Assembly (NCBI GenBank): GCA_030248065.1
Contig: JASAMV010008854.1
Location: forward strand, 34,468-98,467
Length of the DNA: 64,000 nt
From: Rhynchonema sp. JSB1_4
Taxonomy: Eukaryota > Nematoda > Chromadorea > Monhysterida > Xyalidae
Direction of reading: 5' to 3'
Positions 11,801 to 22,065 of this stretch are shown here, one piece after another. Both the position numbers and the translations under genes were made by a program. Within the stretch, counting starts at the first letter, position 1, and each line of letters begins with the position of its first letter. The notes below the pieces were generated by a model, which ran no database searches, was not told the DNA's origin, and saw only the letters and a program-made list of their open reading frames with translations.

Positions 11801-14800
11801 TTGGTTTATTTGTCGTTTGACGAGGACGAGGATTAATGCATAATTTTCAGTTCTGTTAACATGTCCTGTGATCTGTCCTGATGTCCGTGACCTTTCTCTC
11901 TCCTTGGCGCTTTTTGTAGCTTTTACTTGCTGTGGTTTTGTTATAACCAGTGTTGTAACTATTTTCATTTCCGTAATTGTCCCACCCGGTCTTGTAACTG
12001 TGCTTCTATCACTAATTTACGTGCATGGTTTTATGCGTCACTGAGAGCAATAAACCAAACCAACCAAAGCAAATGCGAACGGATTAATTACGTCAATCAC
12101 ATGAACACTAAAAAAATGTTCAAGTCATTTGTCAACAACAACCAATAATAGACAGCCAGGTGCATCGACACCAACGTCGCTAAAATGTCAGTCACCCAAC
12201 AAGAACATGAAGCAAACATCAAAACAAATAACGGCTGTTTTCTGTTCGCTAGTGCCCATATACTGTATGTACTGCCAGCGTGCGAAGGGAGTATGAAAGA
12301 TGCCAAGCTCTGCTGGGCGGCCAGGTGCTATAAACCAGTTGTTGACTCTGACTGGAACTGTGGAAACAAATGCCAGCTAGGTTCTCAAGACACGCACGTG
12401 CAAGGTAAAAAGCCGAAATCGGAGCACTAAAGTTCAAGTACGAAAACAAATGCCTCTCGGTTGGAAAACACTGGGCTGGGCAGTTCAACAGTACGAGAAT
12501 TTATTCGGTACACCGAATAACCGTCAAAGAAACAAGAAACACATGGTAATAATATCACAATGGTCAAAACAGACACTTGGTCTTTCACCGCGTGATTGTG
12601 ACTTCAATACAAATGAGAGCAGCAACCAGCTAAATGAATAAACTTTCCAGTTTAGCGTTGCAAATACGGCGTGGTTGTTCGCTGAAGGCTGAACTGAAAC
12701 AAAAATCGAGAAAGTGCAAAGGATAACAAACATGAAAACAAAGACTACCAAAAAATATCAGAATCATCACAATGGTCAAAACAGACACTTGGTCTTTCAC
12801 CGCGTGATTGTGACTTCAATACAAATGAGAGCAGCAACCAGCTAAATGAATAAACTTTCCAGTTTAGCGTTGCAAATACGGCGTGGTTGTTCGCTGAAGG
12901 CTGAACTGAAACAAAAATCGAGAAAGTGCAAAGGATAACAAACATGAAAACAAAGACTACCAAAAAATATCAGAATCAGAGATAAAAAAATTAGAAACAA
13001 CCTACAAAAAAACGCATCAAAAAAAGCAAACGCAATGTCATGAAGAAAATGAAATGGCAGTTACAGTAGGTGTTACAGAAATGAACTAAACATGCGCTCT
13101 CACACACCGCCAACATAAAGTGCGACATGGACCGGAAGCCGGCGTGAAGCGTTAAAATGAGTCAATTTGAAGGACGCTGGTTTGGTATGCATGTGAAAAG
13201 CGGTGGTATTTTTCAGCCAAATGCCCTGTCTGACAGAAAGCACCTTCGCACCAGGCAGGCCAGCATGAAAAGGCCAGAATGTTAAGGACAGACTTGGCAT
13301 GACGAAAGTCAAAAACACCTTTTTTGTAATTTTCCACACCCAAACCAATCTGCATGTCAAGAGCTCGGTGAGGCGAAAATACAAAAAAACTGATATCCAT
13401 TCCATTACCCGCTAAAAATTGGCAATCCAAGAACGAATGTGGGTGGCAATTGAGACTGAGAGAGAGAGGCTGTAAAAGACAGTTCCTTTGATAATCATAA
13501 TCAAAAAATAGCAACTTGTGTAATGTGACTAACTGCAAATGACAACACACCTTTGCAACTGATCAAGCTGGCAGCCTACAACTCGAAAACAACTTCGTGT
13601 GACTTCAGGTTTCAGAGCTAAACTTCTGCTCAAAGAAACCACAATTATTCCACGACATTCACGCATTACTGACACGATGACAACGGTATGAATACGAGTC
13701 GTACTTTGCTATTGCTTATCACATGACAACACACATAGAACTTGGTATAGTTGGATGTGCGGTTGAAGAAAGTTAATTAATCCACAATATGCTCACATTT
13801 CTAACCACAGATGTCGTGCTGCAACTTTGACCCTGCCCTTGCGTGTCAGACAGTTATTCTGTTCGAGCTTAGTTTGCGATAGTCACTTCTCGGGTCTGCC
13901 GTTGAGCTCGTTCTACGGACCACCAGAATCAAAAGCATACTAAATTTTTCGATTTCAAGGCAATTATGCAAACATCGGCTTGACATGACATTTTTACAAA
14001 GTACCATAAACCGGATTGCGACCTAAACTGATTCTGAATAAAAAATGATATGCAAATTCAACGGCTTACGGGATAACTTTTTGAGCGCCTGCTGTAAAAC
14101 TTCCGCGTCCGAAACGAAGAAAATATAGCGATGGCGACCCCCAATAAAATCTGCACGTTAAGAAACAGCAGTTCCAAGTTACGTCCCGAATACGAAATGA
14201 GGTCATGAGTGCATAAATAAGTGCCAGGCCAGGCAGCATATCAGAAAAGTATAATATTGCCATAAGGCTTCCAGCGCGGTGCCTGGAAAGTGACAGATAA
14301 GAATAAGAAAGCTGAGCGCTCAACGAAAGCAACCAGCAAAACACACAGCAAACACTGACGATGATTGTATTTATACTGGATGCACATGGCTGATTGTCGG
14401 GTACCAGCAGATTTCAAGCGGTTTGAGCAGTAGGTGCTACTGCTAAACAGACATTAATTGGTACCACTAAATTTGGAGATCGGATGCGGAACAGACCTGC
14501 TTGGTCACGCGACTGAGAGTAGGTCGCAGTTTTTAGACAGCTAATGAGCAACTTTTGCTGTTTCTGACCAAAAAACTCACGTAATTAAGGTAAGACCTCA
14601 CCAAGGTCGATAGCGGACCATAAAGACACCTGGAGCGAAAAAAAGCGTCAAACCTGGACCCACAAACAACGAGAACTAGCCAAATGCAGTAGTCAGTCAC
14701 TCATGGCAAATGCTAGGTGGCAGGCAAGCAGCTGCACGTGTGACTCAAACCGGCGGGAACCATCGAAGCAAAAAAGCACTGCTTCTGCATGTAGACAGAG

Positions 14801-17800
14801 ACACGCTAGGGCACTTAGCAATGAATGAATGGCAATGGCATTAGTATAATACTGGGTACTGTCTTCAGGTTCCAGTCCAGAACGGATAATTGTGATCACT
14901 TCATGACAACATTTATATCCTGCTGCTGCTCTTCTTGTGAAAATGAGCTCCGATGAAAAAACGGAATAGTTCACACAACAAACTGTACAAATATTAACCC
15001 CACCCCAAGAGACTACACCAGCTACTACACATTGCAATCCTCGCGCACAACCCAATAACGTGAAAGCCTCATCAAGCGCAATGTTTTTTCCCATCATGAT
15101 CATCAAAAGACTCAAAAGGACACATCAAAAAAAATGAGAACAAGTAAGAAAAGCAGAAGACACAAGGATACTGCGTACTGAGATGGGAAGAGGGCATGTG
15201 AATTATAAGCTGGATGTTTGACTACACCAAACCACACAAGCACAATATATCATGTTTTATAAGATTAGGGACAGTTTATTGGGTAAATTATCAAAATCGA
15301 CGTTCCAAGAAACCACCCAGTACTCCATAATTCAATTTTTGCGCAAAACCAAACTTTCACTCAGTGGCTCGCATTACGCACGCGGACAGAACACTAAACA
15401 AGAACCAGGCAGGCCAGGCCAGTAAATGAGAAAAACTGGTCACGGAGACCGAACGGAGGACACATAAGCATGAAATCTGGCAAAAATGAGCATAATGGGC
15501 GCGTCTGGTCTGGTATCTTGGGTCCTTCATGCACTTTGGCAAGCACTTTATTTTCTGAAGTCGGGATCGTTAAATTCACCAGACACGCCAAGTACAAGGA
15601 ACATGCGCAAACCAGTGCAAGCATCAGAAGCAAATAATAATCAACAACAAAAACACTATCGGGGCTCTGTGAGGAAGCTAGGTGCGCACGCACTCCCATT
15701 TAACGCTGCGCAATATTCCACTCGCTACATTATCCAGATATGACTGCTTGTTTATAAAGCATAAAGGATTGACAACAAGCACAGAACCGGAGCACAATCA
15801 AGCGTGCATACGCATGAAGATGAGCAGCAAATCAACATTTAGCGCTTTAAATTTCGCAAAAGCACCAAAGCCAGCAAAATTCCACACAACCACGGCGCCT
15901 GCGATTAGTATGCCAGCATAGCCACCAAAGATGCAGCGAAAAACACACGTCGTTCACAAACCCGCGGTAATCAGATGAGGAAAGGAGCTTCAAAGAGAAA
16001 GCTTTGTCGCAGCGAAAAGAAGAGAGATGAAAAAAACAAGGTTGACCGCTTGGGCCACCCTTCAGTGTGTATGTGTGTGTCAGAAACGTCCAAGCTCAAC
16101 AAATCCTCACCTCATAATCACATTGTCAGAGTGATTGTTGTGGCTGTAGTTATGTACATGCTGCGAAACATCAGCTGACTTTAGGGGCTCAGAGTGCAAC
16201 ACGTCCGATTCGTGCGTTGTTTCGTAAAGTATTCCACTTTCGGCCAATCGTTCAGCCAACTGGGACATACTCTCGCTGAGAGTCGATGTGCTACAATAAT
16301 AACGGCAATTTTGATTTTTTCTTCCTCACCGATCTTGTTTGAAATTTAAGAAATTTTCATAAAACTAGCGTCGGGAAAGCTCATCACTGATGAGCAATAA
16401 TTTTTGAACGTACGGAAAGGTAAGTCGACGTTGAGAGCCTTAACCATGTTTGTGCAATTTGTACAATTTTATGATATTTTATTAACCTGTGAGCTCGATG
16501 CGGTGCGATCAACGCTGGTTGAGTTTCGAAGTGTCGATTTCGCCGAGAACTTGTGGGAACCTGAGAATGAATAAAATCAATTTCATAGATTTTCGTGCGC
16601 CACTTTCGCGTCGGGATTCTCAAAGTTCAAAAAATCGATTTTAGCTTGTTTGAGAAAAACGAGAAAACTGAAAACAACTGACTGTCAGACACAAAAACTG
16701 GCAGACATCAAAAGCAAGTGAGGAACGAACCTACCCACCCAAGGATCTTTTAACCAAGTTTACCAGCTTTTTCGCTGCCAAGTTTTTTGAAAAGCTGGAG
16801 TTTTCATTAGGGTTCGAGGTCGGGGGGGGGGGGGGGGTACCCGACACCCGACATCTGAAAATACCCGACACCCGACATTTGAGAAAAAAAGCCGACACCC
16901 GACAGTTCCAAAAAACCCGACACCCGACATCTAGTTTTTGGAAAAAACCCGACACCCGACACCTGTTTTTGGACCAGAAACAGGCAACTTTTTGCTCCTT
17001 CGCACTATTAGTGCAATTTTTGGGATCAAGTGACTGAATTCAAGTATTTTCACACAAAATAAACACCAAAATGACACATTCTGCGTCTTCGGAAACATTT
17101 GGTTCGAAGAAAATTTTCTCTCAAAATTCTTTTCTCGGCAAAACTGATGTTTTGAACCGTAAGTGTCGGGTGTCGGCTGTCGGGTCCCAAAAAACCCGAC
17201 ACCTGGAGGCACCCGCCACCCGCCACCTACACTTTTTTGGCACCCGACACCCGACATCTCTTTAACCCAGTGTTGGAGGTACTCTGGAGGGGGGATACCT
17301 ACTGTACCGCGCTCAGAGAGGGGGGATACCTACTGTACCAGAGCCGATGGCCTGGGGGGTTATGTACCTAGGGGGGGGGGTTTGGGGGGGGGGTTGGGGG
17401 GGGTTAGGTTTTGGGGTGAAAATTTTTAATGTGTTTATTATGTGTGGAATCGTGTGAAAACGTAGTATTTGCGCGCGTAGCGCGCGAATTTGGGGTAATT
17501 TGAGGTAAAAACCACTGATTTTACACTAATCTTGGCCATTTTGGTCAAAAATTGGCACTTTTGAGGCAAAATCGGGGGGGGGGGGGGGGAACCTACTGTA
17601 CCGGGGTGAAAATCGGGGGGATACCTACTGTCAGTGTAGTTCCTGGTCCGGCGCGGCGGTTAGTGTACCTACCCCTTTTTTCCGTGAGGCGGTTAGTGTA
17701 CCTCCCGGGGGGGGGGACAGGGGGGGGGAAGACCCAAAATCAGGAAAAAGTCACTTTTTGAGGTAGAAAATTTGACCTATTTTTACCCCTTTTTTGGAAA

Positions 17801-18660
17801 AAATTCTTCAGAACAAGGGTATTTTGGCGACTTTTGAGAACATTGACCTAAAAATCACACATTTTAGGCCTAAAAATGCCCATTTTAGGCCTAAAAATGG
17901 CCATTTTAGGCAAAAGTTGAGGCGGTTAGTGTACCTGACGCGGCGGTTAGTGTACTAGTGTACCTTGGTCGCGGCGGTTAGTGTACCTTAGGGGGGGGGG
18001 ACCCCCCCTCCCCCCCCCAGGAACTACACTGCCTACTGTACCATGCCAAACATCGGGGGGGATACCTACTGTACCAGGCGAGGGGGATACCTACTGTACT
18101 GGGGGGGCTACCCCAAACCCCCACCCTCCACTTCCAACACTTCTCTAACCCTAGTTTTCATGGAGCTTCGATTTCAAATCAGGCTTGAAATCAATTTGAA
18201 ATGAAAGCAAACAAACCCGTTGGTTGCATTTCACAGGGCTACGCGAGCTGTGGTGGGGCCCAATTTTCATATTTGGCCCAAAGCTAGTAGCAAATAGACA
18301 TTTCAGAAGAAATGGGCCACGAAAATTTGCATTCACATGGAGCTTCTTGCCGCAAGAAGCTCCATGTGAATGCAGCCTATTTTGAACAAAATAAGCCCTG
18401 AACGTACCGAATGGCTGGTGTTGTCGATCGCAGCCAGAAAGTCGAACATTTGTTTGCTGTCGCAATCAGGCACGACGTGCTGACCATTCTGATGCTCAAA
18501 TTCATCCTGAAAGCAGAACGATAAATCAGAAACCAACCAGCAACATTTGAAGAAAACAAACCAAATTGTTTCTTGTATTTACCGCGGTCGACAGCCGTGT
18601 TTCGATGTTGTGCGATTGAGTTGAACGGAGAGAGTTCAGCTTCTTGCGAATTCGCTTCAT
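8828..18660 (-). CDS. Unrecognised Ser/Asn-rich protein, minus strand, at least 7 exons
   Basis: Exons, in order of transcription: 18660..18583, 18506..18408, 16560..16487, 16290..16111, 9630..9497, 9419..9341 and 9075..8828. The phases join without a break (0,0,2,2,1,2 and out at 1), giving at least 297 codons. It starts MKRIRKKLNSLRS with an in-frame TGA upstream, then has an acidic DEFEHQNGQHVVPDCDSKQMF segment, a short helical piece SESMSQLAERLAESGILYE, and long Ser/Thr/Asn-rich low-complexity sequence with a Lys-rich KHGKKNKDKKSKRSSWFGL cluster. No domain is recognised; a cytoplasmic scaffold is only a guess. Codon use is regular in every exon. Intron 2 contains a three-deep transposon nest and intron 4 is about 6.5 kb. 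The last donor (AAAG|GTGCG, phase 1) could join the exon at 1894, extending the gene to the left edge. Confidence 0.68.
11141..11350. repeat. Palindromic fold-back element rich in CGTGCACG
   Basis: Both ends carry GGTGCAATTCYAGGCTGAAA in inverted orientation. Inside are three blocks of the self-complementary word CGTGCACGCGCGTGCACG or close variants (near 11174, 11226 and 11299), each bounded by GAAGT or ACTTC. The element can form one long hairpin or several small ones. No clear target duplication was found. It lies inside intron 4 of the minus-strand gene. Confidence 0.65.
12555..12978. repeat. Two tandem copies of a 212-bp unit
   Basis: Sequence beginning TCACAATGGTCAAAACAGAC at 12555 recurs 212 bases later and continues, as far as I can read without differences, to ATATCAGAATCA near 12977. 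Near identity of two adjacent copies points to a recent duplication, or an assembly duplication. It lies in intron 4 of the minus-strand gene and encodes nothing recognisable. Confidence 0.85.
17268..18142. mobile_element. hAT-like element E nested in F
   Basis: It is flanked by CTTTAACC (17260-17267) and CTCTAACC (18143-18150), an 8-bp duplication with one change. The ends are CAGTGTTGG and CCAACACTT. The body repeats the word GGGGGGATACCTACTGTACC several times. It is interrupted at 17632 by element D. Confidence 0.75.
17632..18031. mobile_element. hAT-like MITE D nested in E (perfect 8-bp duplication CCTACTGT)
   Basis: The ends are CAGTGTAGTTCCTGG and its inverted copy CCAGGAACTACACTG. They are flanked by CCTACTGT at 17624-17631 and 18032-18039. 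The body repeats GGCGGTTAGTGTACC, and its AT-rich core contains TTTTAGGCCTAAAAATG. Related copies are at 19887-20287 and, more diverged, near 29065-29400. Confidence 0.88.
18329..18373. repeat. Near-perfect 45-bp palindrome
   Basis: A 22-base arm (18329-18350, starting GCATTCACATGG) is followed by one unpaired C at 18351 and the exact reverse complement (18352-18373, ending CCATGTGAATGC). It lies 35 bases downstream of the 5' splice site of minus-strand exon 18506..18408, so the pre-mRNA could form a stable hairpin just inside the intron. Confidence 0.9.
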
Positions 18661-18920
18661 TCTTGTCTTTGGAATGTCTTTGGCTCAACAGCTCAAGTCA
18701 AGTGAAGTTATTTGGAATGAAATCTCAAGCTCATCGTTACTACAACACAGGATTTGAAGGACGAAATTTCGGACCAATCCACTTTTCTTCTACCGAGTTG
18801 ATTTTCAGAGCAGCAAGCAGAATCGGAAGGTGGCGAGAATTGCCGAAGCCAAGGGCTCTGCGGTTTTCGGTCACATTTTGTTTGTCAAACCTGGACATTG
18901 AAAAAAATGAGATGTTTTTT

Positions 18921-19139
18921 TATACTGGCGGAAAAACCGATTTTTTATATTTTTTTCCCGGATTTTTTCACCTATGTACTACCCTACCCGCCCCGCAAAA
19001 GTAGCCACAGCACTGGTGCACAGACATAGTAGTGGCAGGGGGCGGGGTTACCCCCTCTCAGTACTTACCTACCACAAAACCCGAGGGGGATTGGGGGCAG
19101 TGTAATTCCTGGTCCGGCGCGGCGGTTAGTGTACCTATT
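18921..19139. mobile_element. Fragments of several MITE families in tandem
   Basis: At 18921 a left end TATACTGGCGG like that of the 2291 element begins and is cut short. GTAGCCACAGCACTG near 19000-19014 is a right end of another hAT-like family. From about 19026, CATAGTAGTGGCAGG and following sequence match element G (21288), cut short at about 19099 by CAGTGTAATTCCTGG, a D-type left end that is itself truncated near 19139. Confidence 0.6.
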
Positions 19140-19560
19140 AGGCCTGGGCACAATACCACTTTTGACACCCAATACCAATACCCAATACCAATACCGGCCC
19201 TGTACCAATACCCAATACCAATACCGAATTGGGGACCCAATACCAATACCCAATACCAATACCGGGCGAGACCCAATACCAATACCCAATACCAAATCAA
19301 TACTACTGAAGTGCCTGGTATTGGGTTTGGTATTGGGTTGGTATTGAGTATTGGGTATTGGGTTGGTATTGGGTATTGGGTATTGGTCTTGGTATTGGTT
19401 TGGTATTGGGTTTTTGGTCTGGTATTGGGTTGGTATTGGGTTTGGTATTGGTTTGGTATTGGGTTTTGAGTCAGGTATTGGGTTTGGTATTGGTTTGGTA
19501 TTGGGTTTTTCTGGGTTAGTTTTGGGTATTGTTTTGTTTGTCCTCTACTTGGTTTGGTAG
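19140..19560. repeat. Inverted simple repeat: CCAATA-type then TATTGG-type
   Basis: Positions 19160-19300 are built of CCAATACC/CCAATA units; 19313-19560 are built of GGTATTGGGT/TATTGG units, the same repeat in inverted sense. The block can fold back on itself. A short related piece (CCCAATACC) is found at 36220-36245 beside another MITE. Confidence 0.85.
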
Positions 19561-19599
19561 TCGTTACGGGATTTTTGCTTGAATCGAGTCGCAATCGGG

Positions 19600-19705
19600 A
19601 CAGCGCCCGCAGCCGACCCCCCAATCGCCGCCGCCGACCCGAACCCCCAAATCTCGCCCGGCCCGGCCCGAACCTCCAAATCCCGGCCCGGCCCGGCCCG
19701 ATTGG
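19600..19705. repeat. GGCCCG-rich repeat
   Basis: This is a very GC-rich run of CGGCCCGGCCCG units, with CCTCCAAATC between. It belongs to a family also present at 21045-21198, 23450-23726 and, diverged, 24471-24660. Where ends are seen they read CAGAGGT(C/G)G. Confidence 0.7.
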
Positions 19706-19836
19706 CTCGATTTAACCCAATTTGACATAATTTTGCTAAAATTGGTTTCAATGGTGTGGCTGGGGGGGTTTAGGTACAGTAGGTATGTAGGTAGATTGAC
19801 GCGCCTTTCTGGTACAGACAGTAGGTAGGTAGCCGC

Positions 19837-20676
19837 CAGTGTAGTGGCAGGCCCATGTGTGGGAGGTAGGTAAGTATGATGCGGGGCAGGTGTAGTTCCT
19901 GGTCCGGAGGGGGAGATAGCGGACCCCCCGTTTTTTTGGGAGGGGGAGATAGTGTACCCCCGAGGGGGGGGGGGAAGGGGGGGGGGGAGCCCCAAAATCG
20001 GGCCAAAGTCACTTTTTGAGGGAGCAAAGTTGACCTATTTTTGCCCCTTTTTTGGAAAAAATTCTTCATAAAAAGGGTATTTTGGCGACTTTTGAGAACA
20101 TTGACCTGAAAATCACACATTTTAGGCCTAAAAATGCCCATTTTAGGCCTAAAAATGGCCATTTTAGGCAAAAATTGGGGGAGATAGTGTACCCGGAGGG
20201 GGAGATAGGGGGATAGTGTACCACCCGAGGGGGAGATAGCGTACCCGAGGGGGGGACCCCCCCCTCCCCCCCCCAGGAACTACACTGATGCGGGGTGCGG
20301 GGTTGGGACCGGAAGCGTGAGAGGTATGATTTTGGTCACCCAAAAAGGCGAAAAAACACCGTTTTTGTGATACAATTTTGGCCAAAAATTGAGGTAAAAA
20401 TAGTACTTTTTCAAAATTTTCGCCGAAAATCGCCTAAAAATAGGTATTATGGGTGGGTTTGCGCGCGGAGCGCGCGATTTTTGGGAAAATAAGGTAGAAA
20501 AACACCGATTTTTGCCTTAAAAAGGTATAAAATTGCTTGTGAGAGGTATGATTTGGAGTTGTGAGAGGTAAGTACTCAACCCCCCCCCCCCCCCCCCGCG
20601 GGTTTTGTGGTCGGTAAGTAGTGAGAGGGGGGGGTTTGCCCCCCCAACCCCCCCCCCCCCCCCAGCCACTACTATG
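19837..20676. mobile_element. hAT-like element B nested in A (perfect duplication GTAGCCGC)
   Basis: The ends are CAGTGTAGTGGCAGG and CCAGCCACTACTATG, flanked by GTAGCCGC at 19829-19836 and 20677-20684. The body carries GTGAGAGGTA-type words and long G and C runs. It is interrupted by element C at 19887; an uninterrupted relative is element G (21288-21699). Confidence 0.85.
19887..20287. mobile_element. hAT-like MITE C nested in B (perfect duplication ATGCGGGG)
   Basis: Left end CAGGTGTAGTTCCTGG and right end CCAGGAACTACACTG lie between ATGCGGGG at 19879-19886 and 20288-20295. Element G carries this target sequence once only, as an empty site. The internal words are GGGGGAGATAGTGTACC and the core is the same TTTTAGGCCTAAAAATG as in D. 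Confidence 0.9.
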
Positions 20677-21044
20677 GTAGCCGCCCCCGGCTGGTACAGT
20701 AGGTTGCTATTTATGGCTCAAAATGGTCTAAAATCGATATTTTTCACTCCAAATAGGCGAAAAATCGCGCGCGAAATTGGCGTTTTAGAGCACATTTTCA
20801 TCAAAATTTAGACATAAAAAGTTTTGTTCCCCCCCTAGCTCGGCCGGTACAGCAGGTAGGTTGATTGTAGGCCTTTCTGATGGTACAGTAGGTTGATTGC
20901 ACGCCTGGGTAGCCACACCACTGATTGTTTTCCATGAAAAAGTCGTCAGATAGACAATACTGATCACTTACTTGCCGAATCCGTCAGAAATTTTAGTATT
21001 TTTTGACAAAAAAATCCTTAATTTTTCAGTAAAAAAGTCACTTC

Positions 21045-21198
21045 AGAAGCTTCGGGCCGGGGTGCCCGGCCCGGCCCGCCCCTCCAAATCTCCGGCCCGG
21101 CCCCGCCCGAGCCACAAGCCCAAAATCGCGGCCCGGCCCGGCCCGGCCCGGCTCGGCCCGGCCCGGCCCGAGGTCGGGCCGGCCCCATTGCGACCTCT
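21045..21198. repeat. GGCCCG-rich repeat ending ATTGCGACCTCTG
   Basis: Tandem and inverted GGCCCG units are followed by ATTGCGACCTCTG. The inverted form CAGAGGTCGCAAT opens the related block at 24471, so this is probably one end of a GC-rich MITE family. The AT-rich stretch before it (20940-21045) may be the body. Confidence 0.6.
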
Positions 21199-21287
21199 GT
21201 TGTAATTGCATTTATTCGTGTCTATTCGTCAATAAGAGGCGTATTATGTGCTCTGAACGAACAACAAACGTGCATAAATGTACCTGT

Positions 21288-21699
21288 CATAGTAGTGGCT
21301 GGGGGGGGGTTGGGGGGGGTTACCCCCCTCTCAGTACTTACCTACCACAAAACCCGAGGGGGGGTGGGGGGGGGGGTTGAGTACTTACCTCTCACAACTC
21401 CAAATCATACCTCTCACAAGCAATTTTATGCCTTTTTAAGGCAAAAATCGGTGTTTTTCGACCTTATTTTCCCAAAAATCGCGCGCTCCGCGCGCAAGTC
21501 CACCCATAATACCTATTTTTAGGCGATTTTCGGCGAAAATTTTGAAAAAGTACTATTTTTACCTCAATTTTTGGCCAAAATTGTATCACAAAAACGGTGT
21601 TTTTTCGGCTTTTTGGGTGACCAAAATCATACCTCTCACGCTTCCGGTCCCAACCCCGCATCATACTTACCTCCCACACATGGGCCTGCCACTACACTG
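21288..21699. mobile_element. hAT-like MITE G, intact relative of B (perfect duplication GTACCTGT)
   Basis: In reverse orientation relative to B: left end CATAGTAGTGGCTGG, right end CCTGCCACTACACTG, flanked by GTACCTGT at 21280-21287 and 21700-21707. The internal sequence matches B on both sides of the C insertion, including the single CCCCGCAT that C duplicated. Length 412 bp, non-coding. Confidence 0.9.
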
Positions 21700-21739
21700 G
21701 TACCTGTGCACCACTATCAAGCCTTAATACACTACTGTA

Positions 21740-22065
21740 TAGGGGATGTTACTTTGTGGGGGGGGGGCTCTTTCCCGGGGGGGGGGCTCTATTAATTCAC
21801 TGACCCCTTTTTGGGGGGGGGCTGCATTACGGGGGGCTCTATTCCAGGAGGGGGGCTGTATTTAGGTTTTTACGGTAAATTGGCTCCGCAATGACATACC
21901 GTAAAAACCTAAATAGAAGGGGGGCTCTATTAACTCACTGACCCCATTTTGGGGGGCTCTATTCCGGGGGGGGGGCTTCTATTAATTCACTGACCCCTTT
22001 TTGGGGGGCTGTATTACGGGGAGGGCTCTATTCCGGGGGGGGGCTGTATTTAGGTTTTTACGGTA
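21740..22065. mobile_element. Two adjacent CCGTAAAAACC-family elements
   Basis: The second copy, 21897-22065, has inverted ends TACCGTAAAAACCTAAATA and TATTTAGGTTTTTACGGTA; taking TA as target, the repeat starts CCGTAAAAACC. The first, about 21740-21879, keeps the right end only. Both repeat the words GGGGGCTCTATT and ATTCACTGACCCC. TA-flanked ends suggest a Tc1/mariner-like origin. Confidence 0.7.

Larger units (their letters stand above)
9631..16110 (-). other. 6.5-kb intron 4 of the minus-strand gene
   Basis: This lies between exons 16290..16111 and 9630..9497. It holds a palindromic GTGCAC-rich element (11141-11350) and a 212-bp tandem duplication (12555-12978). The remainder is AT-rich unique sequence in which I see no exon or RNA gene. 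Candidate open frames are short and lack domain features. Confidence 0.55.
16808..18153. mobile_element. Outer hAT-like element F, hosting elements E and D
   Basis: It is bounded by a perfect 8-bp duplication GTTTTCAT (16800-16807 and 18154-18161). Its terminal repeats are TAGGGTT at the left and AACCCTA at the right. The left body has a G-run and many copies of CCCGACACCCGACA, continuing in inverted sense near 17160-17256. Element E is inserted close to its right end, and D within E. The whole stack is in intron 2 of the minus-strand gene. Confidence 0.8.
19749..20923. mobile_element. Outer hAT-like element A, hosting B and C
   Basis: The ends are CAATGGTGTGGCT and AGCCACACCACTG. The flanks ATTGGTTT (19741-19748) and ATTGTTTT (20924-20931) are an 8-bp duplication with one change. 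The body repeats GGTACAGTAGGTAGG, the reverse complement of the word found in element E. Element B interrupts it at 19837. Confidence 0.78.

Noticed and set aside
19032..19624. Open frames of up to 188 codons on both strands rich in Gly-Ile-Gly or Tyr-Pro-Ile-Pro
   Set aside because: They are translations of CCAATA/TATTGG simple repeats, not genes.
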